The notes: a model not told the origin generated them from the letters alone. A stretch of DNA of 64,000 nt from Bacteroidota bacterium (GCA_027482225.1 JAIXWD010000020.1:124001-188000), one strand, 5' to 3'; shown: positions 10,701-20,212, counted from the stretch's first letter. Numbers and translations are program-made.

Positions 10701-11257
10701 GGGTTATTATCGTCACTTATGGCGGCAAGCACATCAATATCATTGTTTAGTTTACCTGCCATTTGTAAATTTAAATTAGCATTCAATACAATATCTTGGT
10801 TGTTTCCAAAACCTAAACCACGGCTAATCGACCCATTTAGTTTTAAACCATCGTTTTTAAACAAATTAATTCTGTTATTTGCGTTAGGGGCGTATCCTAA
10901 ATCATAACGATTGCCTTTAATTTCGGGTATTTGAAGGCTTCTAGATTTGTTGCTGTAAACTTGTTTTAAATTAATATTAGGTGTTTTATAGCTTAATTGC
11001 AGGGGTTTGTTTTTATAGGCTTGATTAACTTTTATATACCCAGTAAAATAATTAATTTGATAATCAATACCCTCTTTTAATACATTGTTGTTATCTGTAA
11101 AAATAATTACACTACTCTGTACAATAGTATGGGTGTCAACAAGAAAACTATCTGCATTTACCGTAATTGTTTTTACACGGTAGCTTCCATTTTGTTGTGC
11201 TTTACTAACAAATATGGTGAGCACCAATACTACCCATAACCACAAGAGCTTCATCAT
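7754..11257 (-). CDS. Large outer-membrane beta-barrel-like protein (start revised to MMKLLWLWVVLVLTIFVSKAQQ)
   Basis: Signal peptide, long beta-rich sequence ending ...RMEARYLF; track start at 11290 overlaps upstream CDS, internal ATG gives a signal peptide. Confidence 0.65.
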   Translation of the reverse strand: MMKLLWLWVVLVLTIFVSKAQQNGSYRVKTITVNADSFLVDTHTIVQSSVIIFTDNNNVLKEGIDYQINYFTGYIKVNQAYKNKPLQLSYKTPNINLKQVYSNKSRSLQIPEIKGNRYDLGYAPNANNRINLFKNDGLKLNGSISRGLGFGNNQDIVLNANLNLQMAGKLNNDIDVLAAISDDNNPIQPEGNTQQLQDFDRVFVQLTKDNTTLTVGDFEMIRPTGNYFMNYYKKSRGAQFNTMFNIGKKGKINIGADGALSRGRFSRNIINGIEGNQGPYRLNGTNGELFIIIISGTEAVYLDGQKLTRGEQNDYIIDYNTGEITFMPRRPITQYSRIVVEFQFADRNYARTVFHTHTDFEMPKYKIRVNYFTEQDNKDQPFLQSLTDSSKKILANVGDNIDAAIINSEVKVSYDSKKVLYRKIDTLTYQGVYIYAPTQGNDSVFYEMRFSLVGQGLGNYKQISSNANGRVYAWVEPIGGIPQGDYEPVIKLISPKRRQMLTVGTELTAIKNTIIKIEAANSINDINTYSNQDKGNDAGYGLKASIENTTNLSSIKNNNKWTLNSSVNYEHVNENFRYVERYQNVEFDRTWNRLLSNQNNNIDTGYEENITSIKTALNYNNNFQVYYQLGSYNRQKQFNGLQHQVGTFLLLGKSTFTAETEWLKTSNSTLGFETSDVRRYKGEVTRKIWKLTSGLNVETEQSYFRRNSDTLLGGSYGYQQYGAFIRNTDSTKVRYHLVYNKRLDLLPRNTEMAQSTVGHNFNTGADIRQKNGNRLSGSFTYREFLISDTNITKLKPERTLLARIEYDYAFLRRVFVANTYYQIGSGQELRRDFQYVEVLVGQGIYVWKDFNDDGAQQLNEFVLAGITDKPMANYIRVFLPTNSYISTNANQFNQTLNINPAAVWNGKKDFRKLLSKLSNQSALKIDRKTTQINTRDFLNPFLLNVNDTSLISLNAIFRNTLFINRSNPTFGAEITYSNQRSKTFLTNGFEARNRTEQGINFRWNVNSSWSINNSINTGVRIYTSDFFSDNNFNYTFIEFKPRLSYQLNTRLRLTALFSYFEGNNLDELGNQKSNNREIGAEFRYSLVKQGVINAKLSSYQINFNGDAQSQLGYDMLQGLAVGQNAVWNINYQQRLGSNLQITINYDGRSADAQRTLHIGRMEARYLF

Positions 11258-14200
11258 GCCACATGTTGTTGTTTTGGTAAAGTAATACAAAATTCAGTAC
11301 CCACTTCCAATTGTGTTTTAAATGAGATACTACCACCACCACTTTCTATCATATTTTTTACAATTGGTAAACCAAGCCCCATACCACTAATTTTAGTGCT
11401 ATAGTATGGTGTGAAAACATTTTTAGCTTGTTCTTCTGTCATACCAGATGCATTATCCTTAACGAAAATTTTAATGTTTTCATTGTGGTCTATCACATCT
11501 ATTTGTATTTCACCAATTTCATGCTCAGGCATTGCCTGTATTGCGTTTTTTAATAAATTTGATATGGTACGATTAAAATATCCTGCATCAAAAGATATGG
11601 TTAGGTTTTCGGCACAATGCAAACTTATTCTATGCTCATTACCCTGTGAGTATAAATCAACCAGTTGCGATAAAGTATCTTTTAGCTTAATGTTTTCATA
11701 TGTGGGAGCAGGCATCTTTGCGTAAGATGAAAACTCATTGGCTAATTCAGAAAGCACATCAATCTGAGCGATTAATAAGTTCGAGGTACGAGTAATTTTA
11801 TCTCCGATGTTATTATCATTGTTAGCATACGCCCGCTGTAAGTGCTGTACGCTAAGTTTCATTGGTGTTAGTGGGTTTTTAATTTCATGTGCAATTTGTC
11901 TTGCAATATCTCGCCAAGCACCTTGTCGTTCTGTTTCGGCTAGCTTACGCGCACTTGCATCTAACTCTGTAATCATTCGGTTGTATTGTTTAACCAATTC
12001 ACCTATCTCATCATCACGCTGCCATAAAATAGGCTCGTTACTATGCCCTAAAGTAGTACTAGATAATCGTTGCTGAATTAATGTAAGCGGATAGGATATG
12101 TTCCTTGAAACCCAATATGCTATCACTACTATTATAATAAATAGCAAAACGTATAAATTAATAAATCCAATCACTACCGATGAGATTTCGCTTAATAAAT
12201 CAATTTGTTTACTAAAATAAGGTAGTTGCAAATAACCTACTACTTCGCTACGGGAATTAAATACAGGTGCATAAGCTGTTTGAAACACTAAGTCGCCAAT
12301 TTTTTCATTTTGGCTATATTGTGATTCGCGCAAATGATTCAAGTGGAAATAAGCATTTGGATGCATTTTAGGACCTATAATTTGCTCATCATACAGTTTA
12401 CTTATACTGGAAGCTATTAACTCGCCTTTGGTATCATACAAAGAAATGTCAGTATCGTAAAAGTCTGCAATTTGATTGATAAAAGCCTCGGTTTCACCTT
12501 CTATAATTCTTCCTTTTAAATTGGTTATACGTTCGTTTTCAATATTGATAACAATGTTCCGTAACTTCTTCATTAAACGGTCGGTTTGACGCATGTTATA
12601 CTTGTCAATTGTAAAGCGTATGGTAAAATAGGAGCTAAATATGAGTGTAGTGAAAACGATGAAGATAATAGATGTTTGAATCCGTGTTCTAATCAAAATA
12701 ATTTGATTGGCATCCATCATCATTAATTTGAGTAAACTATTTCTTAGCCAAGAAATAATGTTATTATTGGTAAGCGAAGAGCGCTTTAGTGCTTGTGCAT
12801 TCAAGAAAATAAACAGCACCAGCACCATAATTAATATCACTGTACAACAGGTAAAAATAAACGAGAACAAACCAATAACTTGGCTTAAGTTATTAGCAGG
12901 TTTACTTACCACTACGGTTAATGGTTGTGCATCTGTAAATAATAAGTGGCTATAATTGTTTTCATCAAAAAACTTAAATTTATTATCGGTTTCGCCCCAT
13001 GTGTTAATGATGCTGTAAGCGTAATTCCCACTTTGATAAACTAGTTTTTTATCTTTATAAACCGCGTAAGAATATTCGTTATTTTTTGTTCTGTTTGCAG
13101 TGTTACCTTCAACTAAAATTTCGTCAAACCTATTTTCGTTTTGTATTAATTTGGGTTTAAGAATAACAAATAAATACCCAATTCTTTTTTTGCCATCCCT
13201 TATAATAAATTTACCAATATATCCTTTTATATCGCCACTGTTTTGCATGTACCTAAACGATTCTGCAAAAGATTCAAGGCGTTGTTGATTGTAAAGTTTA
13301 TTGGCTTGATAGTAACTTAATTCATTACGTTCTTTAAAGTGATTACCAGATGAGTCATAATCTAGTAATTGTACATCAAATTTACTTAAGTATCCAGTAA
13401 AGTATAATTGACGAATGCGTTTTTCAAACTGTGATTTAATTATAAACGGACTCTCGAAATATATTTTGATGTAATTGTCTCGTTTTATCTTTCTATCAAT
13501 ACCACGCAAGAAATAGTCGTTGGTGATATCGTTTTGTGAAATTTGTTTTACTGCGAATAGTTTTCTGTTATCGCGCTCGCGCACATTATGCCAATGCCAT
13601 ATGCTTAATGCACTGTAACTAGATATAATAACAATTACAATAAAGTATTGCTGAAAACGATTGAGTTTAGGCGTAAATAATTTAAATACAATAAATACTG
13701 ATGCCAATGTTAGTACTGACCAATATCTGAAAATATCATGCTCAAAATATTTATTGGCTATTAGTAAATATAACAGTGCAATGCATACTACAATTAACCA
13801 AATCCAAATTCTTTTTCCTTCATGTTTTTTGATGGCACGTGTAAAATTTCTGCTAATAAAATACACTACCAATAATTGCAATATGCAAACGGTAATAGCA
13901 AAATAAGTAAATATGTTTATAGAGTATATTTGGGTAATATCAAACGATATTTGAGAGTCGATGGTTAAACTTTTAATGGCACTATAAACTGCATCTGATG
14001 CAAAAATACATAAAATACCATAACCAATAATTGGCCAAATCTTACCTTTAGCATGTTTAACCTTATTGTGGTTTTTTCTATTCTCAAGTAATATAAAATA
14101 CCACAATATTATTCCAGAGTCAACCAATAAATCTCCTAGTGAAGGAAACCAAACAGAAGAAGCATAAATACCCGCATTAAATAATTTGATGTCGTATATA

Positions 14201-14982
14201 AAATGTGGTATATTATATAAAGTACTTGCCGAACGTATCCATATAAATACACCAAAAAACAGCACACTAGTTAAAATCGGATAAATACGTATATAGTACC
14301 TTACCAATACATGAATAAGTGAAATGCAATACAGCAGTAATATCAAAATGGTTATAAATAACCAGGTGCTAGTTGATTCTCTTACAGCAAATATTTGTAT
14401 TGAAAACAAGTATTTACCATCAATTGAAAAAATATCAGTGTACTTTTCGTTTATTTTTGTTTTAATAACAATGGCGTCTTCTAAAAAACTAAGCGCATTG
14501 CTAAATTTATTTTGTAGGTATTGGTTTTTGTAAGCAAAGTTATGTTTAACTAAATAGGTAAAAACGTAAGTATATGTTCCTCTATTCTGTTTATAAACCA
14601 AATACCAACCATTAGGTGCTTTTATAAAGTTGTGGTAGCTATTATCTTTAAACTTAATTTGTTTAATATTTATTTCATTATCACTCCAATACTTTAGGGT
14701 ATCGTTTTGTGTAATAAACAAATTACATTCTTCTTTTTTTAAAAGCTTGTTTAAGCTACTCCAATTACGTTGAAGGTTAGTCGAGTCCATAACCAACTCA
14801 TTTTGAATAAGCTCAACAAAACCAATTTCTTTGGCACGTATAATACGCTGTGTTTTTTCGTAACCCTGTTGTATTTGATTATCTGTATTTTTGATTTGTA
14901 GCTGCTCATATACGCCAAGCCCAACAAGAGCTAAGCAGCCTGCAATAAATAAAAACCAATATAAACGTATGCCTTTTTTCAA
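11254..14982 (-). CDS. Membrane sensor histidine kinase (HAMP, HisKA, HATPase)
   Basis: 1242 aa; HEIKNPLTPMKLSVQHLQRA H-box, N-box LLKNAIQAMPE, G-box GMGLGLPIVKNMIESGGGSI; about 10 N-terminal TM segments. Confidence 0.9.
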   Translation of the reverse strand: MKKGIRLYWFLFIAGCLALVGLGVYEQLQIKNTDNQIQQGYEKTQRIIRAKEIGFVELIQNELVMDSTNLQRNWSSLNKLLKKEECNLFITQNDTLKYWSDNEINIKQIKFKDNSYHNFIKAPNGWYLVYKQNRGTYTYVFTYLVKHNFAYKNQYLQNKFSNALSFLEDAIVIKTKINEKYTDIFSIDGKYLFSIQIFAVRESTSTWLFITILILLLYCISLIHVLVRYYIRIYPILTSVLFFGVFIWIRSASTLYNIPHFIYDIKLFNAGIYASSVWFPSLGDLLVDSGIILWYFILLENRKNHNKVKHAKGKIWPIIGYGILCIFASDAVYSAIKSLTIDSQISFDITQIYSINIFTYFAITVCILQLLVVYFISRNFTRAIKKHEGKRIWIWLIVVCIALLYLLIANKYFEHDIFRYWSVLTLASVFIVFKLFTPKLNRFQQYFIVIVIISSYSALSIWHWHNVRERDNRKLFAVKQISQNDITNDYFLRGIDRKIKRDNYIKIYFESPFIIKSQFEKRIRQLYFTGYLSKFDVQLLDYDSSGNHFKERNELSYYQANKLYNQQRLESFAESFRYMQNSGDIKGYIGKFIIRDGKKRIGYLFVILKPKLIQNENRFDEILVEGNTANRTKNNEYSYAVYKDKKLVYQSGNYAYSIINTWGETDNKFKFFDENNYSHLLFTDAQPLTVVVSKPANNLSQVIGLFSFIFTCCTVILIMVLVLFIFLNAQALKRSSLTNNNIISWLRNSLLKLMMMDANQIILIRTRIQTSIIFIVFTTLIFSSYFTIRFTIDKYNMRQTDRLMKKLRNIVINIENERITNLKGRIIEGETEAFINQIADFYDTDISLYDTKGELIASSISKLYDEQIIGPKMHPNAYFHLNHLRESQYSQNEKIGDLVFQTAYAPVFNSRSEVVGYLQLPYFSKQIDLLSEISSVVIGFINLYVLLFIIIVVIAYWVSRNISYPLTLIQQRLSSTTLGHSNEPILWQRDDEIGELVKQYNRMITELDASARKLAETERQGAWRDIARQIAHEIKNPLTPMKLSVQHLQRAYANNDNNIGDKITRTSNLLIAQIDVLSELANEFSSYAKMPAPTYENIKLKDTLSQLVDLYSQGNEHRISLHCAENLTISFDAGYFNRTISNLLKNAIQAMPEHEIGEIQIDVIDHNENIKIFVKDNASGMTEEQAKNVFTPYYSTKISGMGLGLPIVKNMIESGGGSISFKTQLEVGTEFCITLPKQQHVA

Positions 14983-14988
14983 TAGGGT

Positions 14989-15954
14989 TTAAATCCTTGT
15001 GTTAGGAATCAAATAGTTTTTCACGTAATCAGTAACACCTTCCTCTATACTGGTGAAATTTGTGGTATATCCAATGGATTTTAGTTTAGCCATGTTGGCT
15101 TCCGTAAAATATTGGTATTTATCTCTAATATCAATTGGCGTATCTATAAAGGAGATGTTTGGTGTTTTATTTAGAGCTAAAAAAATAGCCTCAACTAAAT
15201 GATTAAATGTACGTGCCTTGCCACTGCCTAAATTATAAATACCACTATGTTTTCTGTGGGTCATTAGAAACATACATACATTAGTAACATCTTTTACGTA
15301 TATGAAGTCGCGTAACTGTCCGCCATCCGGGTAGTTAGGGTTATGCGATTTAAATAATTTTACTTCTCCTGTTTGGTGTATTTGATTAAAGGCATGCATC
15401 ACCACGCTTGCCATTCTTCCTTTATGGTATTCATTAGGTCCGTATACATTAAAAAACTTAAGTCCAGTCCAGAAGTATGGTTTTTTATCTTGTGCAATGG
15501 CCCATTTATCAAAGTCGTTTTTTGAGTGTCCGTATAAATTAAGTGGTTGCAATAAATCCAATTTGGATTCATCGTCATCATAGCCATGTTCACCATCACC
15601 ATAGGTAGCAGCTGATGAAGCATAAACAAATGGTAAGCCAAACGCTACGCATTTTTCCCACAGCATTTTGGAATAATCTAAATTTAGCTCCTTTAAAATG
15701 GCATTGTTGGTTTCGGTAGTGTCTGTGCGTGCCCCAATATGAAAAATAAACTGAATTAAACTATGGTTTTCATCAATCCATGCACCCAAATCTGTACGAT
15801 TTACTTTTGTAGTGTATGTTTTACCAGTTAAATTATCTTCCCTAATGGGCATTCCAAAATCGTCAACTAAAACTAAATCGTTATATCCAGCATGGTTTAA
15901 GGCGGCAACTAAACAACTACCAATAAATCCTTCCGCTCCCGTTATAATTATCAT
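14989..15954 (-). CDS. hldD: ADP-L-glycero-D-manno-heptose-6-epimerase
   Basis: IIITGAEGFIGSCLVAALN; YGHSKNDFDKWA; GLKFFNVYGPNEYHKGRMASVVMH. Confidence 0.93.
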   Translation of the reverse strand: MIIITGAEGFIGSCLVAALNHAGYNDLVLVDDFGMPIREDNLTGKTYTTKVNRTDLGAWIDENHSLIQFIFHIGARTDTTETNNAILKELNLDYSKMLWEKCVAFGLPFVYASSAATYGDGEHGYDDDESKLDLLQPLNLYGHSKNDFDKWAIAQDKKPYFWTGLKFFNVYGPNEYHKGRMASVVMHAFNQIHQTGEVKLFKSHNPNYPDGGQLRDFIYVKDVTNVCMFLMTHRKHSGIYNLGSGKARTFNHLVEAIFLALNKTPNISFIDTPIDIRDKYQYFTEANMAKLKSIGYTTNFTSIEEGVTDYVKNYLIPNTRI

Positions 15955-16080
15955 AAATTTATTCGTATTTTGCTCAAAAATAAAGATAATACACCTAAAA
16001 CCTAAGTATTTCGCAGTTTTAACTTAAATGTTTTTCAATCATTAATAGTGGTTTGTATATTTGCTCCTCTTTAAGGCACC

Positions 16081-16503
16081 ATGCAAAAAAGTAAAACAGT
16101 TTATATCACTCGTAAAGTGCATTTTAATGCAGCGCACAAGCTGTATAATCCCAATTGGTCTGAAGCTGAAAATGAGGCTTTTTTTGGCAAGTGTGCCAAC
16201 AAATATTACCATGGGCATAATTTTGATATGTATGTAACCATTAAAGGTATTGCCAACCCAGATACGGGTATGGTAATGGATCTTAAAAAGCTACGCGACA
16301 CCATTAATACCTATGTAGTTGATAAAGTTGATCACCGTAATATTAATCATGATGTTGATTTTATGACAGGTCAAATGGCTTCTATAGAAAACATGGTGGT
16401 AGCCATATGGGAACAATTAGCACCTCATATTACAGATGGCAAATTGCACTGCATTAAGTTGTATGAAACCGAACGTCAGTTTGTGGAATACTATGGTGAA
16501 TAG
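16081..16503 (+). CDS. queD: 6-carboxytetrahydropterin synthase-like protein
   Basis: HFNAAHKL...GHNFDMYVTIKG...GMVMDLKKL...VDHRNINHD. Confidence 0.9.
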   Translation: MQKSKTVYITRKVHFNAAHKLYNPNWSEAENEAFFGKCANKYYHGHNFDMYVTIKGIANPDTGMVMDLKKLRDTINTYVVDKVDHRNINHDVDFMTGQMASIENMVVAIWEQLAPHITDGKLHCIKLYETERQFVEYYGE

Positions 16504-16591
16504 CCCAATAACAGTAATCTATTTTTATCTGCATTCTTGTAGTTGAGTTTAAAACTTGTATATTTGATTTTTAACTAAATTATTAACCTAA

Positions 16592-17212
16592 ATGAAAGCA
16601 ATTTCAAAGTTTGGAATAATAGCAATAGCCGCTTTACTAAGCGCTTGCTCGAGTACAACTAATGTGTATGATTACTACCTAAAAAATGTAATAGAAAAGC
16701 ATGAAGTAGGTAAGTCGGCCACTTCAAAAAGTAAATTGTTGCTTCGTGGTTTTGAAAGCACAAACAAAGCGCAGGTTGAATTTATTGCCTATAAAACAGA
16801 TAACGAAAAATATTTGGTTTTAGGTTCACATAAAGTCGCTAAATCATTTTACATTCAAGACAGTTTATATCATTTTGATGTGACAGATTTATACAGCCGT
16901 GTACGTGGAGATGATTTCATTCGTCAGATGGGAGATTTAAATGTATTTTTCACTCATATACCAGCTGCTAATGCTTTGGCATTCTTATCCGTTTGGCCAA
17001 ATTTAAAAAATGATTACAACGCATTAAAGCCAGCTACTGGTGAAGTTGCCTATATTGATTATGCCATTACCACAGATGTTGTATTAAGTTTTGAAAAGAA
17101 AAGTTTAACCCAACAACCTAAAGATTGTAACATTTGGATTGGTAAACGTAAACATACTGTTAGTATTGTAGATTTAACAAAAGTACTAACCGCACTTAAA
17201 GCATTTAACTAA
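16592..17212 (+). CDS. Hypothetical lipoprotein
   Basis: Lipobox-like ALLSACSS at N-terminus. Confidence 0.6.
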   Translation: MKAISKFGIIAIAALLSACSSTTNVYDYYLKNVIEKHEVGKSATSKSKLLLRGFESTNKAQVEFIAYKTDNEKYLVLGSHKVAKSFYIQDSLYHFDVTDLYSRVRGDDFIRQMGDLNVFFTHIPAANALAFLSVWPNLKNDYNALKPATGEVAYIDYAITTDVVLSFEKKSLTQQPKDCNIWIGKRKHTVSIVDLTKVLTALKAFN

Positions 17213-17237
17213 AAGTATATATTTTTTGTAATTATCA

Positions 17238-17271
17238 ATAACCTGAGGTGAACAACTCAGGTTATTTTTTT
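17238..17271 (+). terminator. Intrinsic terminator
   Basis: ATAACCTGAG-GTGAACAA-CTCAGGTTAT followed by T-run. Confidence 0.8.
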
Positions 17272-17313
17272 ACCAATTCTTTTATTAATTGCAACACTAA
17301 TTATTTCAATTTT

Positions 17314-18195
17314 ATGAAAGCATATTTATTTCCAGGACAAGGTTCGCAGTTTGTGGGCATGGGTAAAGATTTATACGATAACAATGAGCAAGCAAAAGCC
17401 TTGTTTGAAAAAGCCAATGATATTTTAGGCTTCCGCATTACTGATGTTATGTTTAGCGGAACCGATGAAGAATTAAAACAAACACGTGTAACGCAACCTG
17501 CTATTTTTTTACACTCGGTTATTAAAGCTTTGGTTGCCGGAGATGCCTTTACACCTGATATGGTTGCAGGACATTCGCTGGGTGAATTTAGTGCCCTAGT
17601 AGCCAATAAAACATTAAGTTTTGAAGATGGTTTAACATTGGTTTACAAACGAGCCTTAGCGATGCAAAAAGCTTGCGAAATTAAACCAAGTACTATGGCC
17701 GCTGTGTTGGGTTTGGATGATGCCAAAGTAGAAGAAATTTGTGCAAGCATTACTGATGAAGTAGTGGTTGCCGCCAATTATAATTGCCCTGGCCAATTGG
17801 TTATTTCTGGAAGTATGGAAGGTGTTAACATTGCTTGCGAATTATTAAAAGCTGCAGGAGCAAAACGCGCTTTGGTTTTACCTGTAGGTGGCGCATTTCA
17901 CTCTCCATTAATGGAACCTGCCAGGGTTGAATTGGAAGCTGCCATTCATGCAACACATTTTAGCGAACCTATTTGTGCTGTATACCAAAATGTAACGGCT
18001 TGTGCTGTGCGTGATGTGACTGCTATTAAAGCGAATTTAATTGCACAATTAACTGCACCTGTAAAATGGACACAAAGTATACAAGCCATGTTGAGTGATG
18101 GTGCCAGCGAGTTTATTGAGTGTGGTCCTGGTAAAGTATTACAAGGGTTAGTTAGTAAAATTCATAAAGAAGCCATGGTTTCATCATTAGCATAA
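17314..18195 (+). CDS. fabD: Malonyl-CoA:ACP transacylase (start revised to MKAYLFPGQGSQ)
   Basis: FPGQGSQFVGMGKDLY; AGHSLGEFSALVA; GGAFHSPLM. Confidence 0.96.
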   Translation: MKAYLFPGQGSQFVGMGKDLYDNNEQAKALFEKANDILGFRITDVMFSGTDEELKQTRVTQPAIFLHSVIKALVAGDAFTPDMVAGHSLGEFSALVANKTLSFEDGLTLVYKRALAMQKACEIKPSTMAAVLGLDDAKVEEICASITDEVVVAANYNCPGQLVISGSMEGVNIACELLKAAGAKRALVLPVGGAFHSPLMEPARVELEAAIHATHFSEPICAVYQNVTACAVRDVTAIKANLIAQLTAPVKWTQSIQAMLSDGASEFIECGPGKVLQGLVSKIHKEAMVSSLA

Positions 18196-18203
18196 AAAAA
18201 TTC

Positions 18204-18662
18204 ATGGCATTACCCAATATTTTTAGTACACCTGTTTGTGAAGATATGATAAGCAGAATAAATAGGCTTAACATAAATACACCAGCACTATGGGGCAAAA
18301 TGAATGTAAGCCAAATGTTGGCGCACTGTTGCATTACATACGAAATGATTTTTGATAACAAACATGCTAAGCCCAATTTTTTATTGGGTTTTGTACTAAG
18401 AACATTTATAAAAGGTAAGGTTGTAGGAGAGGACCCGTATAAACAAGGCGGACCTACCTCACCACAATTTTTGATTACCAACGAACGTGATTTTGAAAAA
18501 GAAAAAACGCGCTTAATTAATTACATCAATCAAGTGCAGCTAATGGGTGAAACTGCATTTGAAGGAAAAGAATCGCACTCGTTTGGGGTGTTAAATAAAA
18601 CCGAATGGAACAACATGATGTACAAACACCTGAACCACCATTTAAGTCAATTTGGAGAGTAA
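18204..18662 (+). CDS. DUF1569-like protein (DinB-like fold)
   Basis: NTPALWGKMNVSQMLAHCCITYE...NHHLSQFG. Confidence 0.7.
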   Translation: MALPNIFSTPVCEDMISRINRLNINTPALWGKMNVSQMLAHCCITYEMIFDNKHAKPNFLLGFVLRTFIKGKVVGEDPYKQGGPTSPQFLITNERDFEKEKTRLINYINQVQLMGETAFEGKESHSFGVLNKTEWNNMMYKHLNHHLSQFGE

Positions 18663-18696
18663 ATACTATTCGCTTTTGTGGTGATATAAAACTTGA

Positions 18697-18731
18697 AATC
18701 CTGTTGGTGCAATACCAACAGGATTTTTTTG
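18697..18731 (+). terminator. Intrinsic terminator of the fabD/DUF1569 unit
   Basis: AAATCCTGTTGGT-GCAAT-ACCAACAGGATTT + T-run. Confidence 0.85.
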
Positions 18732-18742
18732 TCTTTTTTTTT

Positions 18743-18790
18743 GCTAATAACGTTCTCTGATCTTTGCTATAAGATCTTTTCTAACGTTAA
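18743..18790 (-). repeat. Short/degenerate attC-like palindrome (attC6), terminal end of cassette array
   Basis: TAACGTT...GATCTT-tgctat-AAGATC...AACGTTA inverted repeat directly after the last cassette ORF; boundaries uncertain by about 1 nt. Confidence 0.55.
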
Positions 18791-19201
18791 TCAGTTTGAC
18801 TCTGTGTATTTTTTAAAATTGTCTAAGATTGCTTGCCAGCCGTTTCTCTGCAATTCAATTGGATTTTCTGTTTCTGGGTCAAAAGTAATGGCTACTTCTG
18901 TTTGTCCGTTTGTTTCTTTAAGCTCTAAAGTTGCCTGTCGTCCGCCAAATTCATAGGTAAAACCTTCACCTTGGCGGATGTCTAAATAAACAGCATCAAA
19001 GTCAAAACCAAAACTTCCGTCTTTAGCTTCCATTCTTGCTACATATCGTCCACCAACTTTAATATCGTTTGTTACAGTTGGGCAATGCCAACTTGGGTCG
19101 GCAAAGTTCCATTTTATTATATGTTCGGGTTGAGTGTAGTAGTCCCAAACTTTCTTCGTGTCTGCATTTATGGTAGCAGTAACATTTATTTTATTTGTCA
19201 T
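18791..19201 (-). CDS. SRPBCC / AHSA1-like domain protein (cassette 6)
   Basis: TATINADTKKVWDYYTQPEHIIKWNFADPSWHCP...WQAILDNFKKYTES. Confidence 0.88.
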   Translation of the reverse strand: MTNKINVTATINADTKKVWDYYTQPEHIIKWNFADPSWHCPTVTNDIKVGGRYVARMEAKDGSFGFDFDAVYLDIRQGEGFTYEFGGRQATLELKETNGQTEVAITFDPETENPIELQRNGWQAILDNFKKYTESN

Positions 19202-19204
19202 AAT

Positions 19205-19672
19205 TTATTTGAGTTCTGATAAAATTATTTTTTTCATTTTAAATGTATTTGTCAATGCTTTATCCCTTACAATTGGGTCTTCGCTCTGAATAAGTTCAAA
19301 ATACTCAACTGGAACTATCTGCCACGATAGTCCATATTTATCTTTGCACCAACCACAAACACCTTCTTCTCCTCCGTTATTTGTTATTGCATCCCAATAA
19401 TAATCAGTTTCAGCTTGGTCTTTTGTACTTATAACAAAAGAAACGGCTTCATTAAATTTAAACAAAGGTCCAGCCGCTAAAATACTAAACTCAATACCTG
19501 CAATTTGCATAACTGCTGTATCAAAGGTTTGTCCACCCATTTCTGGTGGATTTGTAAATTGCCGATAGTCTTTTAATATGCCGTCTTTAAAAATTGATAA
19601 GTAATAACTTACTACTTCTCTTGCGTCTTTCTCAACCCATAGACAAGGTGTTATTTTTTGTTGAACTGTCAT
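19205..19672 (-). CDS. VOC-superfamily protein, PhnB/3-demethylubiquinone methyltransferase-like (cassette 6)
   Basis: QKITPCLWVEKDAREVVSYYLSIFKDG...GWCKDKYGLSWQIVPVEYFEL. Confidence 0.9.
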   Translation of the reverse strand: MTVQQKITPCLWVEKDAREVVSYYLSIFKDGILKDYRQFTNPPEMGGQTFDTAVMQIAGIEFSILAAGPLFKFNEAVSFVISTKDQAETDYYWDAITNNGGEEGVCGWCKDKYGLSWQIVPVEYFELIQSEDPIVRDKALTNTFKMKKIILSELK

Positions 19673-19715
19673 ATCGTTTATTTTTAATTATTTCTAAGTG
19701 GTTTCGGTAAAATTG

Positions 19716-19851
19716 CTCGTAACGTTTTTGGGGCTTTGTGAAGTTGGCGGATTTTCAGCACAAAAGTTCAATGGAAGCACGAATGTTGAATCTTGCACAA
19801 AAGTTTAATAGAAGCACTTCAGCCGACATTTTGCCTAACCGATGTTAGGGG
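19716..19851 (-). repeat. attC-like imperfect palindrome (attC5)
   Basis: Minus strand CCCCTAAC...GTTACGAGC ends; internal GGCAAAATGTCGGC / GGCTTTGTGAAGTTGGC arm similarity; same loop motif as other copies. Confidence 0.8.
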
Positions 19852-19863
19852 TTCGTTGTGTTG

Positions 19864-20202
19864 TTAGCCTGTAATCTGTTGCAACCATTCTGAAATTATT
19901 TTTGGTTTAATGTCGTCAACACTTCTTATTTTAAGGTGTTTCAAAGTGTTTCCTTCGCCTTCTAATAAATTCTCAGGGTCAATGAGTTTGTCTATTTTGT
20001 AAAAGCCAAGAGTTATATGCTTTTTCGCAAATCTCAAGTATGCAAAATCTTTCCCATTGTTGAATACTGGCATATTCCATTTAATTTCTTCTGAAACATT
20101 GTCTATTGTCTCGTGGACGATTTTTCGCAATGTTTCAAGAATTATTATTTGTTCTTCTGTAGCTTTGTCTATATATTCAGTTACTTTTTTATTATAGTTC
20201 AT
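19864..20202 (-). CDS. DUF1801-domain protein (cassette 5)
   Basis: ETLRKIVHETIDNVSEEIKWNMPVFNNGKDFAYLRFAKKHITLGFYK. Confidence 0.85.
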   Translation of the reverse strand: MNYNKKVTEYIDKATEEQIIILETLRKIVHETIDNVSEEIKWNMPVFNNGKDFAYLRFAKKHITLGFYKIDKLIDPENLLEGEGNTLKHLKIRSVDDIKPKIISEWLQQITG

Positions 20203-20212
20203 AAAATTTTAT

